A stretch of 64,000 nucleotides of DNA, taken from positions 30,628,001-30,692,000 of the forward strand of contig OZ316891.1 in assembly GCA_973895155.1 (NCBI GenBank), given 5' to 3'. Source of the stretch: Marsupella aquatica (Eukaryota; Marchantiophyta). A model generated the notes under the pieces. That model was given only the letters and a program-made list of their open reading frames with translations, was not told the DNA's origin and searched no databases. Position numbers and translations under genes: made by a program. The number at the start of each line of letters is the position of its first letter. Position 1 is the first letter of the stretch. This document shows, piece after piece, positions 46,498-58,800 of the stretch.

Positions 46498-47040
46498 TTG
46501 TACTGTACACTTAGCATGCATTCAGTGGTCAATCATGGATCGACGTCTGCTGGTGAAATGCATGTGCGTGATGTGCCTCCGAGACCAAACTTCCCGCTAG
46601 CAATATTTGCATTCGGGGACTCTATGAGAGATCCGGGAAACAACAACTTCATTCAGTCCCTAGCGAAGGCGAATATCCTCTACAACGGCACCTCTCGGAC
46701 CAACTGGCCGCTTCTACAATGGGCGAACCGCGTTGGACGTCATATGTATATTTCAATAATGCCACTCTTGCAAGTTCTATCGGAATTTGCTCACAAATTT
46801 CTGCAGTTTAAGCAAGCTTTTCAGATCTATGATACATTTTTATCTGGTCGCATGCAGGTGACATTTTCCAGGTCCCCTATCTTCCTGCGCGCCTATCTTG
46901 ATCCACAAACAAACGGCTCCAAGATTCTTTACGGAGTGAACTATGCGTCAGGAGCGGCTGGCATTCTCGATGACACCGGGACGAATTTTGAAAGCTCGTC
47001 GGAAAACTGCCTCTGACTTGCATGTTTTCCTGAGCCATTT
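46498..47040 (+). pseudogene. GDSL esterase/lipase remnant, copy A
   Basis: This is a decayed copy of a plant GDSL (SGNH) lipase. Block I is recognisable as 'AIFAFGDSMRDPGNNNFIQS', with the catalytic Ser in the GDS motif. The block with the family's TGRFCNGRT-type sequence has lost its frame. After an intron ending 'gtcgcatgcag' (46857), the next exon reads 'VTFSRSPIFL' where the family has D-x-x-Q-x-P-x-x-P, because of a frame change, then recovers as 'YLDPQTNGSKILYGVNYASG' and 'GILDDTGTNFE'. The open frame of 172 codons is therefore a mixture of correct and shifted frames read through the intron. Downstream exons are missing here. Confidence 0.75.
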
Positions 47041-47254
47041 GCAACACGTACTCTTGGATCCGCAAGAATACGTGTTCATCATACCTCTTCGATTACATTA
47101 CCGACAGCAAAAGAATGCTCTTCCGAGGACACACCAACAATGGCATGCTGAGACTCCACATAGAGCTGAATAGAGCTTTAGCAAAATAGATGCTTAAGAT
47201 CGATGGCAGCGTTTGCAGAGCAGCACTTTGATCAGGATTTCATGATTAATTTTT

Positions 47255-47356
47255 GTGCCATGGAGGAAGATACAAGACGCCATCGACTCCATCACGCCTG
47301 ATCAGACGCGCACTCAACGTATCACCCTCCAGATTAACCCTGGTAACTACAAGTAT
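47255..47356 (+). pseudogene. pectinesterase-like exon scrap
   Basis: The plus frame reads 'IQDAIDSITPDQ' then 'QRITLQINPGNYK', which resembles the N-terminal repeat of pectin methylesterases (consensus of the type IQ-A-I-x-SI ... R-x-x-I-x-I-x-PG-x-Y). It ends at a possible donor ('aag|tatgtc' or nearby). No other pectinesterase exon is visible, so it is an isolated fragment captured between GDSL copies. The match is short and moderately certain. Confidence 0.45.
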
Positions 47357-48108
47357 GTCGTTATTAGTTTCTCTACAGATTTCTTCCATGCGTCTTAAAT
47401 CTGTGTACAGCTAGTGGTATGCCCGGTAGAGATTATGGACGATGATTACGGGATTTCGGGTTTCTCTTTAAGCTATTGATGGTATTGAGTTTCTATCTGG
47501 GTCTACAGCAGAGTACAGTTTCGAAATTCTTAATTATATATCTGAAACTGTGGAAGGCCATTGATGGTAGTGAGTTTCTCTCAGGTTCTACAGTACTTTT
47601 CGAAATTCTTAGGTATAGATCTAAAACTTTCGAATACTTCTCTCGATGGCTACTGACCTTTTCTGATCTCATTCTGACTTTAGGGTACGTATTGGTTTGG
47701 GCCAAGTTGGACCTGATGGAAAAAGAAGGGAGCCAGAGATCGAGAATTGGCTGACTTATTGACTCTATTTAGTTTGCAGTATGCCGTAACCATTTATGTA
47801 CTCCTGCACCAGGCTTTGTTGCTGTTGTGCATGTGAATTAAGATCTCTAGTTGCCTGAGTGTATATATTAGTACGTACGTGAGACTTGCTGCTTTTATTC
47901 TCTTGGCTGGGCGCAGGCATTTTTGCCTTTGGATTTGCCATCTCTGATCGAGAAAAGTGCAGGGCCAGTATCCAGGTAAGTATGTACTCAATCAAGAACT
48001 CGATCTACACTGCATGCAGACCTTAGAGTCTTATTTCCTCTCTTTCGCAGTTTGCTGTCTGGTGAGAGGTGAGGAAGTTATAGAAGCCGCCCCAGTTTCT
48101 CAACCTGC

Positions 48109-48375
48109 ATGCCGTCCTCATCGTTCATACTTGTATTATTTAACATGCAAACTCTGAAAAGGTCCAAAGCTTTTTTGCCGAGGTTTAGAAGAAAATCCCT
48201 TTCTGAAGATATTTCCTTGGTAGGAATTTGTGGCATTTCCAATGTCCTGGACGATTACAATGGTGTCAAAAGTTCCTTCTCGATCTACAATGTACGTTCT
48301 ACCTATACTAAGAGGCAGCCTCAACCGCAGATCTATGACAACGGGGAAGTGCAGTCAGACCCTAGCTCAAGATGA
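48109..48375 (+). pseudogene. possible coding remnant (neprosin-like segment?)
   Basis: An 88-codon frame contains 'DDYNGVKSSFSIYNVRS' and then 'PQIYDNGEVQSDPSS'. The pattern Y-x-G-V-K-x-x-x-S-I-Y-N recalls the plant neprosin/DUF239 family, but the match is short and I cannot confirm it. The overlapping frame at 48230-48559 is unrecognised. Confidence 0.25.
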
Positions 48376-48640
48376 TAGCCCTAAAGCCGCTAGTCTTCCC
48401 AAAAACATCCCTGGAAAAGTATCAGCTGGAGAACTATTACTGGGAATACTAGGTTTTATTGCTCTCATCGATCCTGAGCTACTGTCTGACTCTGCACTCA
48501 GCACGACCAACACAATGAACCAGACAGACACGACCATAGATTCAGTCATTTTGGGCTAAATGCTGCTGTCAATGGAATTCGTCGACTGTTCACGTTCACA
48601 ATTCGAGCCCTCGATCACTAGACCTGGAACCGATGGCTTG

Positions 48641-49295
48641 CAGGATCGAGCATCAGAACCAGGAACAACTGTGCAGTAATCGACATAAAATTTCGTGGCA
48701 GGATCAAGGTCAGAATGTTAATGAAATTAAATGTACACTTAGTACGCAGCGGCGGCTCCGTTTGATCGAGCTCGAGACTTGCAAGCCGCCCTACCAATTA
48801 ATTAATGCTCGACACCATGCAATCAACTTTATCTGCTTTTTGATGGGGATGTCGAAGCATCTGAAGTTATCGTAGCATCGGATTGCACCAACGAATAAAC
48901 AACGGAATATTGACAGTATTCACACAACTCCCGACAGAAATTGCTTTAGTATGATCGAAGTTTTACATCGCCAGAGTTTCAGCAATAAACACCGCGCTAG
49001 AAGTTTGGAACAGTAGAAACGTTCGGGGTCCACGAGAAACTAACGTTGAACGGTTTGGCGGAACAAATACGATAACCACAGAGGCTTCGTCATCCCAAAC
49101 ACAAACAAGATAAAGGTGATTCGTGACAAGCATTAATCGGGAGGGCGGCTTGCAAGTCTCGAGCTGCTCAACGGAGCTGCCGCTAACTACCAAGTGTACA
49201 TTTAATTTCATTAGCATTCTGATCTTGATCCTGCCACGAGATTTTATGTCGATTCCTGTACAGTTGCTCGATCTGGTTCTGATGCTCGATTTGCA
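48641..49295. repeat. large inverted duplication, arms about 230 bp, loop about 193 bp
   Basis: The left arm (48641-48874) and right arm (49068-49295) are inverted copies. Shared landmarks are 'atcgagcatcagaacc', 'cgacataaaat', 'cgtggcaggatcaag', 'aatgaaattaaatgtacact', 'gagacttgcaagccgccct' and 'gttatcgta'. Indels and mismatches are scattered but the order is complete. If transcribed, the region would fold into a long hairpin. A direct repeat of about 60 bp (49002-49064 and 49311-49375, with 'tttggaaca' and 'gacggtttggc') flanks the right arm. Confidence 0.85.
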
Positions 49296-49454
49296 ATTTT
49301 AAGCTTCGTCAACTTTGGAACATTAGTAATGTTCAGTACTCAGGAGAAATGGCGTTTGACGGTTTGGCAGACGGGCAGCGAAGAGCGAGCGGTCTGGTAT
49401 ACAAGATCTTTGGTTCGTGCGTTATACTCTTCACGTAAAACCTTTATCGATTTT

Positions 49455-50035
49455 TCTGGCGTCTAATCATTACGAGCCTGTGACTCTTTTTCACTTAATT
49501 TTATCGGATCGCCTACATATTTGATTAGTTGAACTCAGTTGTGGTCTAACATCTGCGTTCAGTGGTATGCATATATGTATTGACGTCTGCTGGTGAAATG
49601 CATGTGCGTCTATGCCCTGTTAAGATCGATGACATCAGGCGTCTCCACGACTGCACCAAACTTTACGCAAGCAATATTTGCATTCGGGGACTCTCCGATA
49701 AACACGGGAAGCAACAATTCATTCAGTCCCTAGCGAAGGCGAATATACTCTACAAACGGCATCGACTTCCCTCTCGGACGAAGTGGCCGCCTCTGCCATC
49801 GGCGAACCGTGTTGGCCATCATATGTAAATTTCAATGCTGCCAGTCTTGCACACTTTTGTCGGAATTTGTTCGCGAATTTCTTTTTAAGCAAGCTTTTCA
49901 GATCTATGATCCATGCTTTTTAGGTGGTCGCATGCAGGTGCCTCTTGCATGCAGTCCATCTTGGTTAATTATGGTTCGAGGATTTACATTCATGGATTGC
50001 TCTGATTATCTTATGAAACACCTATTGAAATAGAG
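49455..50035 (+). pseudogene. GDSL esterase/lipase remnant, copy B
   Basis: This is a second copy of the 5' part of the GDSL gene, with its upstream flank also duplicated ('ctggcgtctaatcattacga' and 'gacgtctgctggtgaaatg' match 46.4-46.57 kb). Block I reads 'AIFAFGDSPINTGS' and then loses frame. 'FPLGPS'-type and 'NGRT'-type segments are recognisable only by changing frame. It ends after an intron remnant ('gtcgcatgcag', about 49937) without the second exon. Not functional. Confidence 0.75.
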
Positions 50036-50334
50036 CATTTTAGGAAACATGAAGAATTAAAACCACGATCTGCGTACTTTAGGCGGGTATTTAAATGATC
50101 CTTGATTGGTCATTATACTCATCCTTCCTGGAAAGTCTTCTTGATGGACTTCAGCTACTCTTACCTTGACAAGCTCAACATGAGGTTAGTTCTCAGACAT
50201 CAATGTTTATAACTGACAATCTTCTGTGAGAATTTAATATGAATGGCTAAGGTTCACCATTGAAATTCACCATTTTACACGACTTTACGATTTCACGACG
50301 TTTTGTCACAATCTGGCAGGAGTGACTTACCATG

Positions 50335-51596
50335 GAAACAATAGTTGATTCAGTCCCTGGCGAAGGGCAATATCCTCTGCAACGGCACCGACTTCCCACT
50401 CGGACCAAGTGGCCGCGTCTGCAATGGGCGAACCGTGTTGGACATCGTATGTAAGTGTCAACGCTGCGACACTTCTAAGTTTTAGTCGGAATTTGCTCAC
50501 GAATTTCTGTCTAAGCAAGCTTTTCAGATGTCTGATCCATGCTCTTTGTTTGGTCTCATGCAGGTGATATTTTCCAGGTCCCCTATCTTCCTGCCTATCT
50601 TGATCCACAAACAAACGTTTCCAACATTTTTCATGGAGTGAACTAAGCGTCAGGAGCGGCTGGCTTTCTCGATGACACCGGGACGAATTTGTAAGCTCGT
50701 CGGAAAACTGCCTCTTGCATGCAGTCCATCTCAGTTATGATTCGAGTATTTCCCTGCGCACTGCCGCATTTAGTTTTAGAGCTCTCTTCCGAACAACATA
50801 CGCGTCAACAACAATCGGTTAGATGGCCCGTCTCTCGAGGTCCGGCCGCGTTTTCGATCAGCAGAAAAGGTTGGTTCAAGAATTGACTTTTGTCCGGTCT
50901 GTAGATCACGACCGTGCCTATGGATAAGCAAATCGCGTACTTCACACACACTCTGGACGATATCAATCAGCAGTTGGGAGAAGACGAATTTAGGACGCCT
51001 GTGAGCAAGGCCTTACTTTTCGTTAAGACTGGCAACAACGACTTGATTAACAGCTACTTCCTCTCAACAACAAGTACCAGCAGGTTTTACACTCGTGCGG
51101 AGTTTACTTCGATCCTCATTGACGGATTCAATGCGCAGTTGTCGGTAAGCTGGTCACGAATGTTTTCAATCAGGCTCTCTAAGTCTTCAGGAATATCAAT
51201 CGTAGGGGTTGATCGATTAGGATTGATCTACGGTTTACGTGGAGATCAGGTTCGATAAACTCAAGGCACATAAGTAGCTTTTCCGAGCGCTCCCCGATCG
51301 AGATGCCCTTTCGTTTGAAATTTTCTGAGAGGTCTCACAATTAATGTAATTCAGACGATTTCTTCACAGTTTTTTTTTCAGGTAGAGTGCTCTTGTCTAG
51401 CTGGCAGGATTCCCAAATTAGCACATAACGCGGTACAAGCAGGAATTGTATTCGTTAGGGTTCCGCAAAGTGTTCGTTGCTGGAGTCGGGCCCGTGGAAT
51501 GCATTCCGCATCCGTTGGCTATTACTCGATCAAACGCCTCAATGCGTACGGAAAACCCTCAACCACGTCCAGGAGTTAACAATGGATTGAGGACTT
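50335..51596 (+). pseudogene. GDSL esterase/lipase remnant, copy C (longest)
   Basis: This copy retains the most family sequence. It starts inside block I (a 1-bp deletion before 'SLAKGNILCNG'), then reads 'DFPLGPSGRVCNGRTVLDIV'. The exon after the 'tctcatgcag' acceptor (50564) reads 'GDIFQVPYLPAYLDPQTN' and reaches a stop where copy A has Tyr (TAT to TAA, about 50648). A further exon, about 50895-51144, reads 'MDKQIAYFTHTLDDINQQLG' and 'LLFVKTGNNDLINSYFL', which holds the GxND-type block III. The last exon, about 51452-51596, reads 'FRKVFVAGVGPVECIPHP', matching the G-x-GP-x-GC-x-P motif, and stops before the catalytic Asp-x-x-His block. It is a pseudogene by nonsense mutation and truncation. 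Confidence 0.85.
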
Positions 51597-51599
51597 GAC

Positions 51600-52888
51600 C
51601 CCCACAGGCCCTCCAACTTTGTTACTATTTGCATAACATAAGCTTTCCCTCCTACACTTGTGCATGAAGGAGGCGCATGTACCTTAACCATGCATTGTGT
51701 GGGCATTGGGCTGGTTTTTCGATAAAAATGTATTGCTAGTCTGGGTGCTTTCCTTCTTTCTCTGCTTTGATCAGCCAGTTGCTAGAGTCATGCTAATCAC
51801 CTCCAATTTGCTTTTACCCTACACCCCTAATCATTTCATCCAATGACTTTGTATCCCACCAATCCAAGCCACCATGGTATCATGTTGTTCCAACTGGAGG
51901 AACATAGAACTCCCAAGGGGCACTCTATTTGAATAGAACTCACATTGCAATCTGTTCAAATTGAGGCTACAGTTTTTCAATATCACCTTGGTCTTCTCGA
52001 GAATGCACTTCAATTTAATCCGTCCAGTTGTGCCATTCAGTTGTAATGTCCGGTTGTTTCTCAATACATATTCTCCCAATTAGATTGCTAGAGGCGCTCT
52101 GTTCAAGTACAAACCACATTTCTCCTAGAGGGCCATTTTCGAAATCGGGAGAAGAAGGTAGTCCCAATTTGACGAAGTGATTGGAGCATCTAGGTAGATT
52201 CCTAACCCTAATTTAAGGAGCCACAATCGCCTTAAGGTATGGGTCGGATAGTGTTTTTCATGTGGCAGAAGCAATCTGAACTCACATAAGTTACATTCTA
52301 GCTCGTGATGGCGTCACTGTGCAATCCGTGTTCAGACAGGTTCAATAGCATGATTGTACTTTCCAAGAGAAGACTCAATGTATGGAGGCCTGCTGCTTCC
52401 AATGATACAAATTTGGCAAACATCATCTGGAGCAGTTTCTGCAAGAGAAAAAGCAGTAATCTCCAGTCTGCTCACCGACTTTTGTCTACCGTAGTTGTGG
52501 CGCTTTTGTCAAGTTAATGTAGTGATTCACAGCCATTCCATCCACTTGGCAGCCCAACAATGTACAAAATTTTAAAGAGTTGTACTGGTATACTCTCCTC
52601 GAATGTGTCAAACAATGATAAATTTCCTTGCTGGGACTAATATACACGTCCTTGTTCAATCATGGATCTAACAGCCTTATTGTGGCCTGGAAACCATCTG
52701 CATTGCACACTTCAAACAAGTTCTAAACCTGCTGGAAGTCGATTTTGGGTGAACATGAAGAACCCATGAATATCACAGGTGAATAATATTATCAACACCT
52801 ACTCCAATAATTTCACATGACCCGGCATAACACCAGCATTAAAAGGCCACATAAGCAATTCGCCCACGGAGAGCTTCACTAGTCTAAA
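51600..52888. other. intergenic / 3' flank of the kinase gene
   Basis: No gene is supported. The right end should hold the 3' untranslated region of the minus-strand kinase. Confidence 0.5.
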
Positions 52889-55800
52889 TTAGCTTGACGT
52901 TGCTGTTTCTTTTGAAGCTGCATTCTTGTTCATGTCCTTGAATATATCTACTAGATTCTGGAATGTAGGACGAAGCCTTGGGTCACTGCACAGCAAGGAA
53001 GAAAGCCGGTATGAAGTCAGTTCCAAGTTTTCTAGTCGTCGCTCTGCAACGATTTGTGAATCACACCATCATGTTGGTGAAAAATGTGTACAATCCTCAC
53101 CTGGACCAACACGCCTGGATCACTGAAGCACACTCTTTGTCCACGTCGTCAGGTATTGCTAGCCTTCGGTTCATGAATCCCACCGCACCAACAACCTGCA
53201 GTTATTGAGAAACGAGATATCATAACTATCAAAACAATAGGTGGAAAGAGTTCAACAATCTAGCTCATCACAGGAAGCACTCCTTTATCTTCCTTCCATA
53301 ACGTGATTAACATGAAAGGAATCTTTTCGAGCTGAGTGCCAAATGCACATGACCAACCTCTAGACATAAACTCGGATAAATGCAAAACAAGAAGCCCTAG
53401 CACTCACTATGGGACCAAACCTAAAGCAGGCTACACTCGTCTTACCTGCTCTGCTGGTAAAACAAGAACATTTCATGGGCCTAGGAAACCATAGGAGGCT
53501 ATTCCACTACTCGATATTACCTGCATGGGGTTCAGATTACTCCATGGAATTTCTGCAGTGGCAAGCTCCCATAAGATAACTCCAAAACTGTACACATCAG
53601 ATCTGCAGCATCATAACAAAAGATCGTTATCCAGATTAGTTTAGGATTCTTCCCAAGCTCTAACAGTCCTTGTGCTCAAAGTGGCTCACTCGCGATTCCA
53701 TTCTACAAGTCGGTATGTTCAATTGCCAGGAAGCATCCATGGCCCCATGACGTCCCTCTGGGCGACAAATTGGTAACAGGAGAAATCACAAAAAAGTTGT
53801 TGATTGCTTACGATTCATTTGATGGCTCATCTCGAAGCACCTCAGGAGCCATCCATTGCGGCTGTATAGCAACTCAAAAGGTGTCATAAAATTAGACATA
53901 TACGAAAGGTGCTAAATGTTTTGTCTATCACATACATCGCAAAAGACAGGCGGAGACTTGGATACTTGGCCAGTACACAAAACCCACGGATGCCCCTGAC
54001 TGCCACACTAAACCGTTGTACCATATTTTCAAACTCGTATAAATGGAGCCCTGTGATGACATGAAGCACTCTCATAGGCCTGCTAAATATTCAAAATACT
54101 CTCCCACCCATGGGTCAGTTAATTCAGGCTTTCACTTGAGCAGCGATTGCCCACAAATGTCTTTGTCCTCGTCTTACCGTGCCTCTCCCTGACTTCGCTG
54201 TCAAGTAGGTCGAATTTTTAAATCGTGACAGGCCAAAATCCCCCACCTACAAGCCAAAACAGAATTTAAAGGGTGGAGTATAAAACACACGAGGTGTAGA
54301 CCCGCATGAATGTGGAAATTACTCGAACGTTATAAAATGCAAACTCCAGTCCAGTTGCGACTACGAAGAGCATGCAGACAGATCTGAAATTTAAGTTTCC
54401 TAACGAAGTTCAATTACGTCATACCAACCTTGACTGTCCAGTTCTTGTCAACAAGAAGATTCGAGGACTTCAAATCACGATGTATGATAGGGGGACTAAG
54501 GTGATGAAGATAATTCAGCCCACGTGCCTGTGCCCATCCCACCGATGGGTAGCAACAAATTAGAATTCTGTGTTAAACCATTTCAGAAAGCAACTTTAAA
54601 AGAACGATTCATCTATTCGATTTCTCTACTATCTCTCACGAATATATCCTCAAGACCCTGGACCGGTCATCTGTTCCTGCACGTTTTTCCATTTCCAAGC
54701 CATGATATTACACACGAGAATTACCCTAGAGATAACAAACGTCCTAAGCCAAATGGCTTGTCCTGGAACCTACCAAACTCGGCAGAAAGTCCGTGCGTTC
54801 TCTTCCTAATGAATCACTCTTGTTATTTAGGAGAAGATCCGTATTGCGCTGTCCACTTCTGAATTGGTTCTAAAAATTGAAATTCGTAAACACGTACTCA
54901 AGTGTGGACACATTGACGTTAAGATCATGGTCATTAACTCCAACCTTGTTCATTGCCAAAAGCCTTCTACACATCCTTCTTACCACGACCCTCTTTGGTT
55001 CTCCTCTCGAACTGTTCTGCCTTCCTTTGCCTCGAATCATCACTACAGAACAGAGGAAAGCCGTCTCGACCTATTTATTCAAAAGGGACTTCATGCCACA
55101 ACTCTTCCACATTTCTTGTTGCTACCAACCCTTCCTGTTTTAACCTCTACATATTCTGATTTCCATGAACTCAAAGAATCAAAATGGACAAAATAAAAAA
55201 ACCAACCAGCACTTGCTATCCAGAACTCAAGAATTTTGGGCAATTCCACTAACAATCATTAGACAGATCACACTGACATCCTCCACAGAAATTTGTTTCT
55301 GATTTTACCGCCAGCAGATTCCTAGAGTTTTTAGGGCAGGAGACAAGACGTTTGGCCTCATCTGATTCCCCATATATTGCTTGCTATTGCAGATTGGGAG
55401 TTAACGACAGCTTAACTCCATAATCCCTCATCCGCCAATCATATGCAACACATTGCAAATCTCGAAACTTACCACATCTAAGGCCATCTTCAGACGGCGC
55501 TTCCAGTCTAGTCCTTGCGTGTTTCTGTGAAGCAGTCGAAATAGGCTTCCCCTGCAATTTGCCCGAAGCAAATTTTAGTCTGATCACATGTTTTCAGTTT
55601 CACTAGAAGATTTCTGAAGAGGACCAATTAAGTTGTGTGATGAAGGTGTGCTTCGACAAAGTAAACAAAAACAACAGTCGTGCTAGTTGACGATCTGTAA
55701 AGTCGACTTTCACTTATGGAAGAGGAATGCAAAGGGGACAATTGATGACCATAGAAAGGTTTTGTTCCGTCTTTGACAAAGATTTTATTTACTCTGCACC

Positions 55801-58800
55801 TGATTAGCGAATTAAAGCATTTACCTGGGCAGAAACTCTGTTACAATTGAAAGGTGTTCAGGATCAATAACCGCTCCCATAAAGAGTAACACATTTGGAT
55901 GTCTCACCCGTCTCATGATAGCAACCTTCCAGTTTGCAATGAACACAAAGGTTGACGACAAATAGATATCAGATGAGAAGTTACATTAGATCAACACATC
56001 AGCACAAAATCCAGGATGGCTGGGATTAAATCATGAACCCTTGTATGCCGTAGCTAAAGACACATCCATGACTCGACAAAATCTTTTCATGGACTATTTT
56101 GCTTTCAGAAGCATAGTCACGTTATTTGTTCATTCACTAGCTATGCTTCATGACATGACACTGTCAGCACTCCACAATACGTTGTCAGCCCAACGGAAGG
56201 AGCTTACTTTAGAACAATATGGTTACGACGGTGCTCACTATGATATTCGTAATGATTTCCGTAAACGTCCCAGTGACAATAAATGACGTTTGCATAAACT
56301 AGGCAAAACAGTCCATCCCAAACATGTATGATGTACCTCTTTTCTAAAGTCGTCTAGCGCTTCAGGAGACAGCTCCTGCCCAGTGATCACTTTCACAGCA
56401 ACATCCTGCACAAGTTCAAGGTAATCAAACAAGTGATTACATACAATCCGCCTGCTGCCCAACATTCACTTAGGGGAGACTATGACGTATCAAATCTACA
56501 CTACCACAGAATTTCACATAACTGAGGAGAGTAGTTTGACCAAGGCAGAATAGTATTCAAAGTAACGTACGGAGTACACATCTCACAACACTCTTCTCAT
56601 GGAAGCTCAAGTAAACGGGAAACAAAGAACGGGGGCTTTGACACCATAAACCTGGGACCAACCAGACCAAGTTTACAAGAAAACTTGGAAGCTCAATGGG
56701 AGTCTGAGGGCACAATTTAAGACGTCACTCAAAGTAACACAAACGATAACCAAAACCATCTGCATTAATAATATGTCATTGTGAAATCTAACATGGGCTG
56801 ATTTAAGAATCCACGGCAAGAAGCAAGTCTTACCGAGCCAAGCCAAAGCCCATGATACACGGTTCCACTAGAACCTGCAAGAATTTCACAATAAGAGTTA
56901 AGACAAAGAGGAAGGAATTCAGTTTTCACAGCATAATGGTTCACGCAAGGTGCCAAATATGACATTCTTGAGATCCATTCAACAATGCATCGGCATTACA
57001 ATCAACCAGCAAGTTATAACTCTGAATAGAGGAATGTCAAAAGAAGCTCCGAATTTTAGACAACAAGTAGACCGGATATGATCATTGTGAAACTTGAGGG
57101 AAGAAATAATTATGAGTCTGACCAGTTCACCCACACAGCTTACAAGTGCAAAAAATGCTTGGAATTACCTTGACCAATCTGTTCTCCCAGTATTAAGTCG
57201 TCCCACAAAATTTCGCAATCTAGACTTCCTAGGTTCTCATATTCTATTCTAGTACTGCTCGGAGTAGTGCTCCCGTCGCTACTCCCGCTGTTGACATTTT
57301 GACCAGCGCAAGGACCTAGGCCATCTAGAGTTAAGCCAGGATTAGAAAACTTCTTGTCTGCCCATACGCCCATAGTATTGCTCAATGACACGTTCTCTAC
57401 TGCATTGTCATACTTCTCGTCCCTTGCCTCTCTATCGCCCTCAGACCATGGCCACGTATGCCCAGTTTTTGCCATCCATGCCTCTGCCTTTGCACTGACA
57501 CCAGCTACTGAACGGAAAGCTCCTGAACCCGATTTTATTGGACTGGCTGGAGATGACTGAGGCAAACTCGAGGAAGCAGATGCTCCTCGTCGTTCACTTT
57601 CTTGCTGACTTTCATTGATTCCTCCATATGACCAATTCTTACTTTTGCCCCCTTCCACTTTCTCAAAATTCTCTGAAACTTTCAGCTTAGAGAACACCTT
57701 TGCTGCCTGCAAGAGGGCATCATAATTCAGTTTAAAATTATAATTGTGACATGAGATCGTACTCTGAACAAGATTTCGCACTCTCATAATCAATGACATT
57801 GACATTGACATTCAGGGTGATCCCTTCATTCCTGTAATAGAAGGGAAACCAAACGACCCAATCCTTCAAGTGTCCACATCTTCGTACTCGGATGATGAAA
57901 TACACTTGCTTCCCCTAAATTTAATCGCTGTCACTGGCCGAGTCAAACGATTAAACTAACTGAAAGAGACAATCTGCAGATATAGGGGAATAAGATATAG
58001 AAGAACACGAGTTACCAGATTGGATATACTCGATGCAAAAGGAATTTGCCATGGTGGCCACTCCTCCTTTGATGATGTTCTCCTGTGTCTGAGACTAGCT
58101 TCGGATTCTGAGGTGAGACCACCATATGAAGTAGAAGTGGGGATCTGGTCTGTTGAAGAGACAGCCTTCTCCTTGGAAGGACGGGCATCACTTGTAACCC
58201 CAATAATCCCCACCAATTTACCACTTTCATCGAATAAGGGTGAATTAGTAACCATAGCATTAAAAATTTCTCCTGACTTTTTCCGGAGAGGAAATTGACC
58301 AGACCAAGATTCTCCTAGACATAGACGTGATACAATTCGTGATGCCACAGGAAAAGTACTCTCACTGCACAAGAGTTCTACACAATTGCGGCCCAACGCC
58401 TCAGCAGGAGTATATTCGTATAATTCCTCCGCCGCCCTGTTCCTGATATTGTTTCACAATTCGAACACCGGTCAGAATTTCCAAAATGCTCAAAGGATGA
58501 GGCGCATTTGAAGTGCAGTTAATTTGCGCCAAGGAAGGAGTGGATCTTCAATCCCAGAGTTAAAAGTAATCTCAAAAATGGCTATAACATGCAATTGCCC
58601 ACGGAATGAAGTCTAACATTATACATCCAAAAACCATTTCACAGGGCCTCTGAAGAACCATCATGTGATGGGAAGGGAAACAATCCCAGGAAATGAAAGG
58701 TCGTACAAAGTGCAGGCAAACGCATGCCCAAAAGTGCCAATTACTATTGTATGCTGCAATGACTAACTTTCCTAATGGAATCTGAATCCAGTTCAAAGTA

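Noticed and set aside
46498-47016. 172-codon GDSL frame as an intact gene
   Set aside because: It reads through an intron and in the wrong frame for part of its length, lacks the TGRFCNGRT-type block and has no later exons. Pseudogene is the better call.
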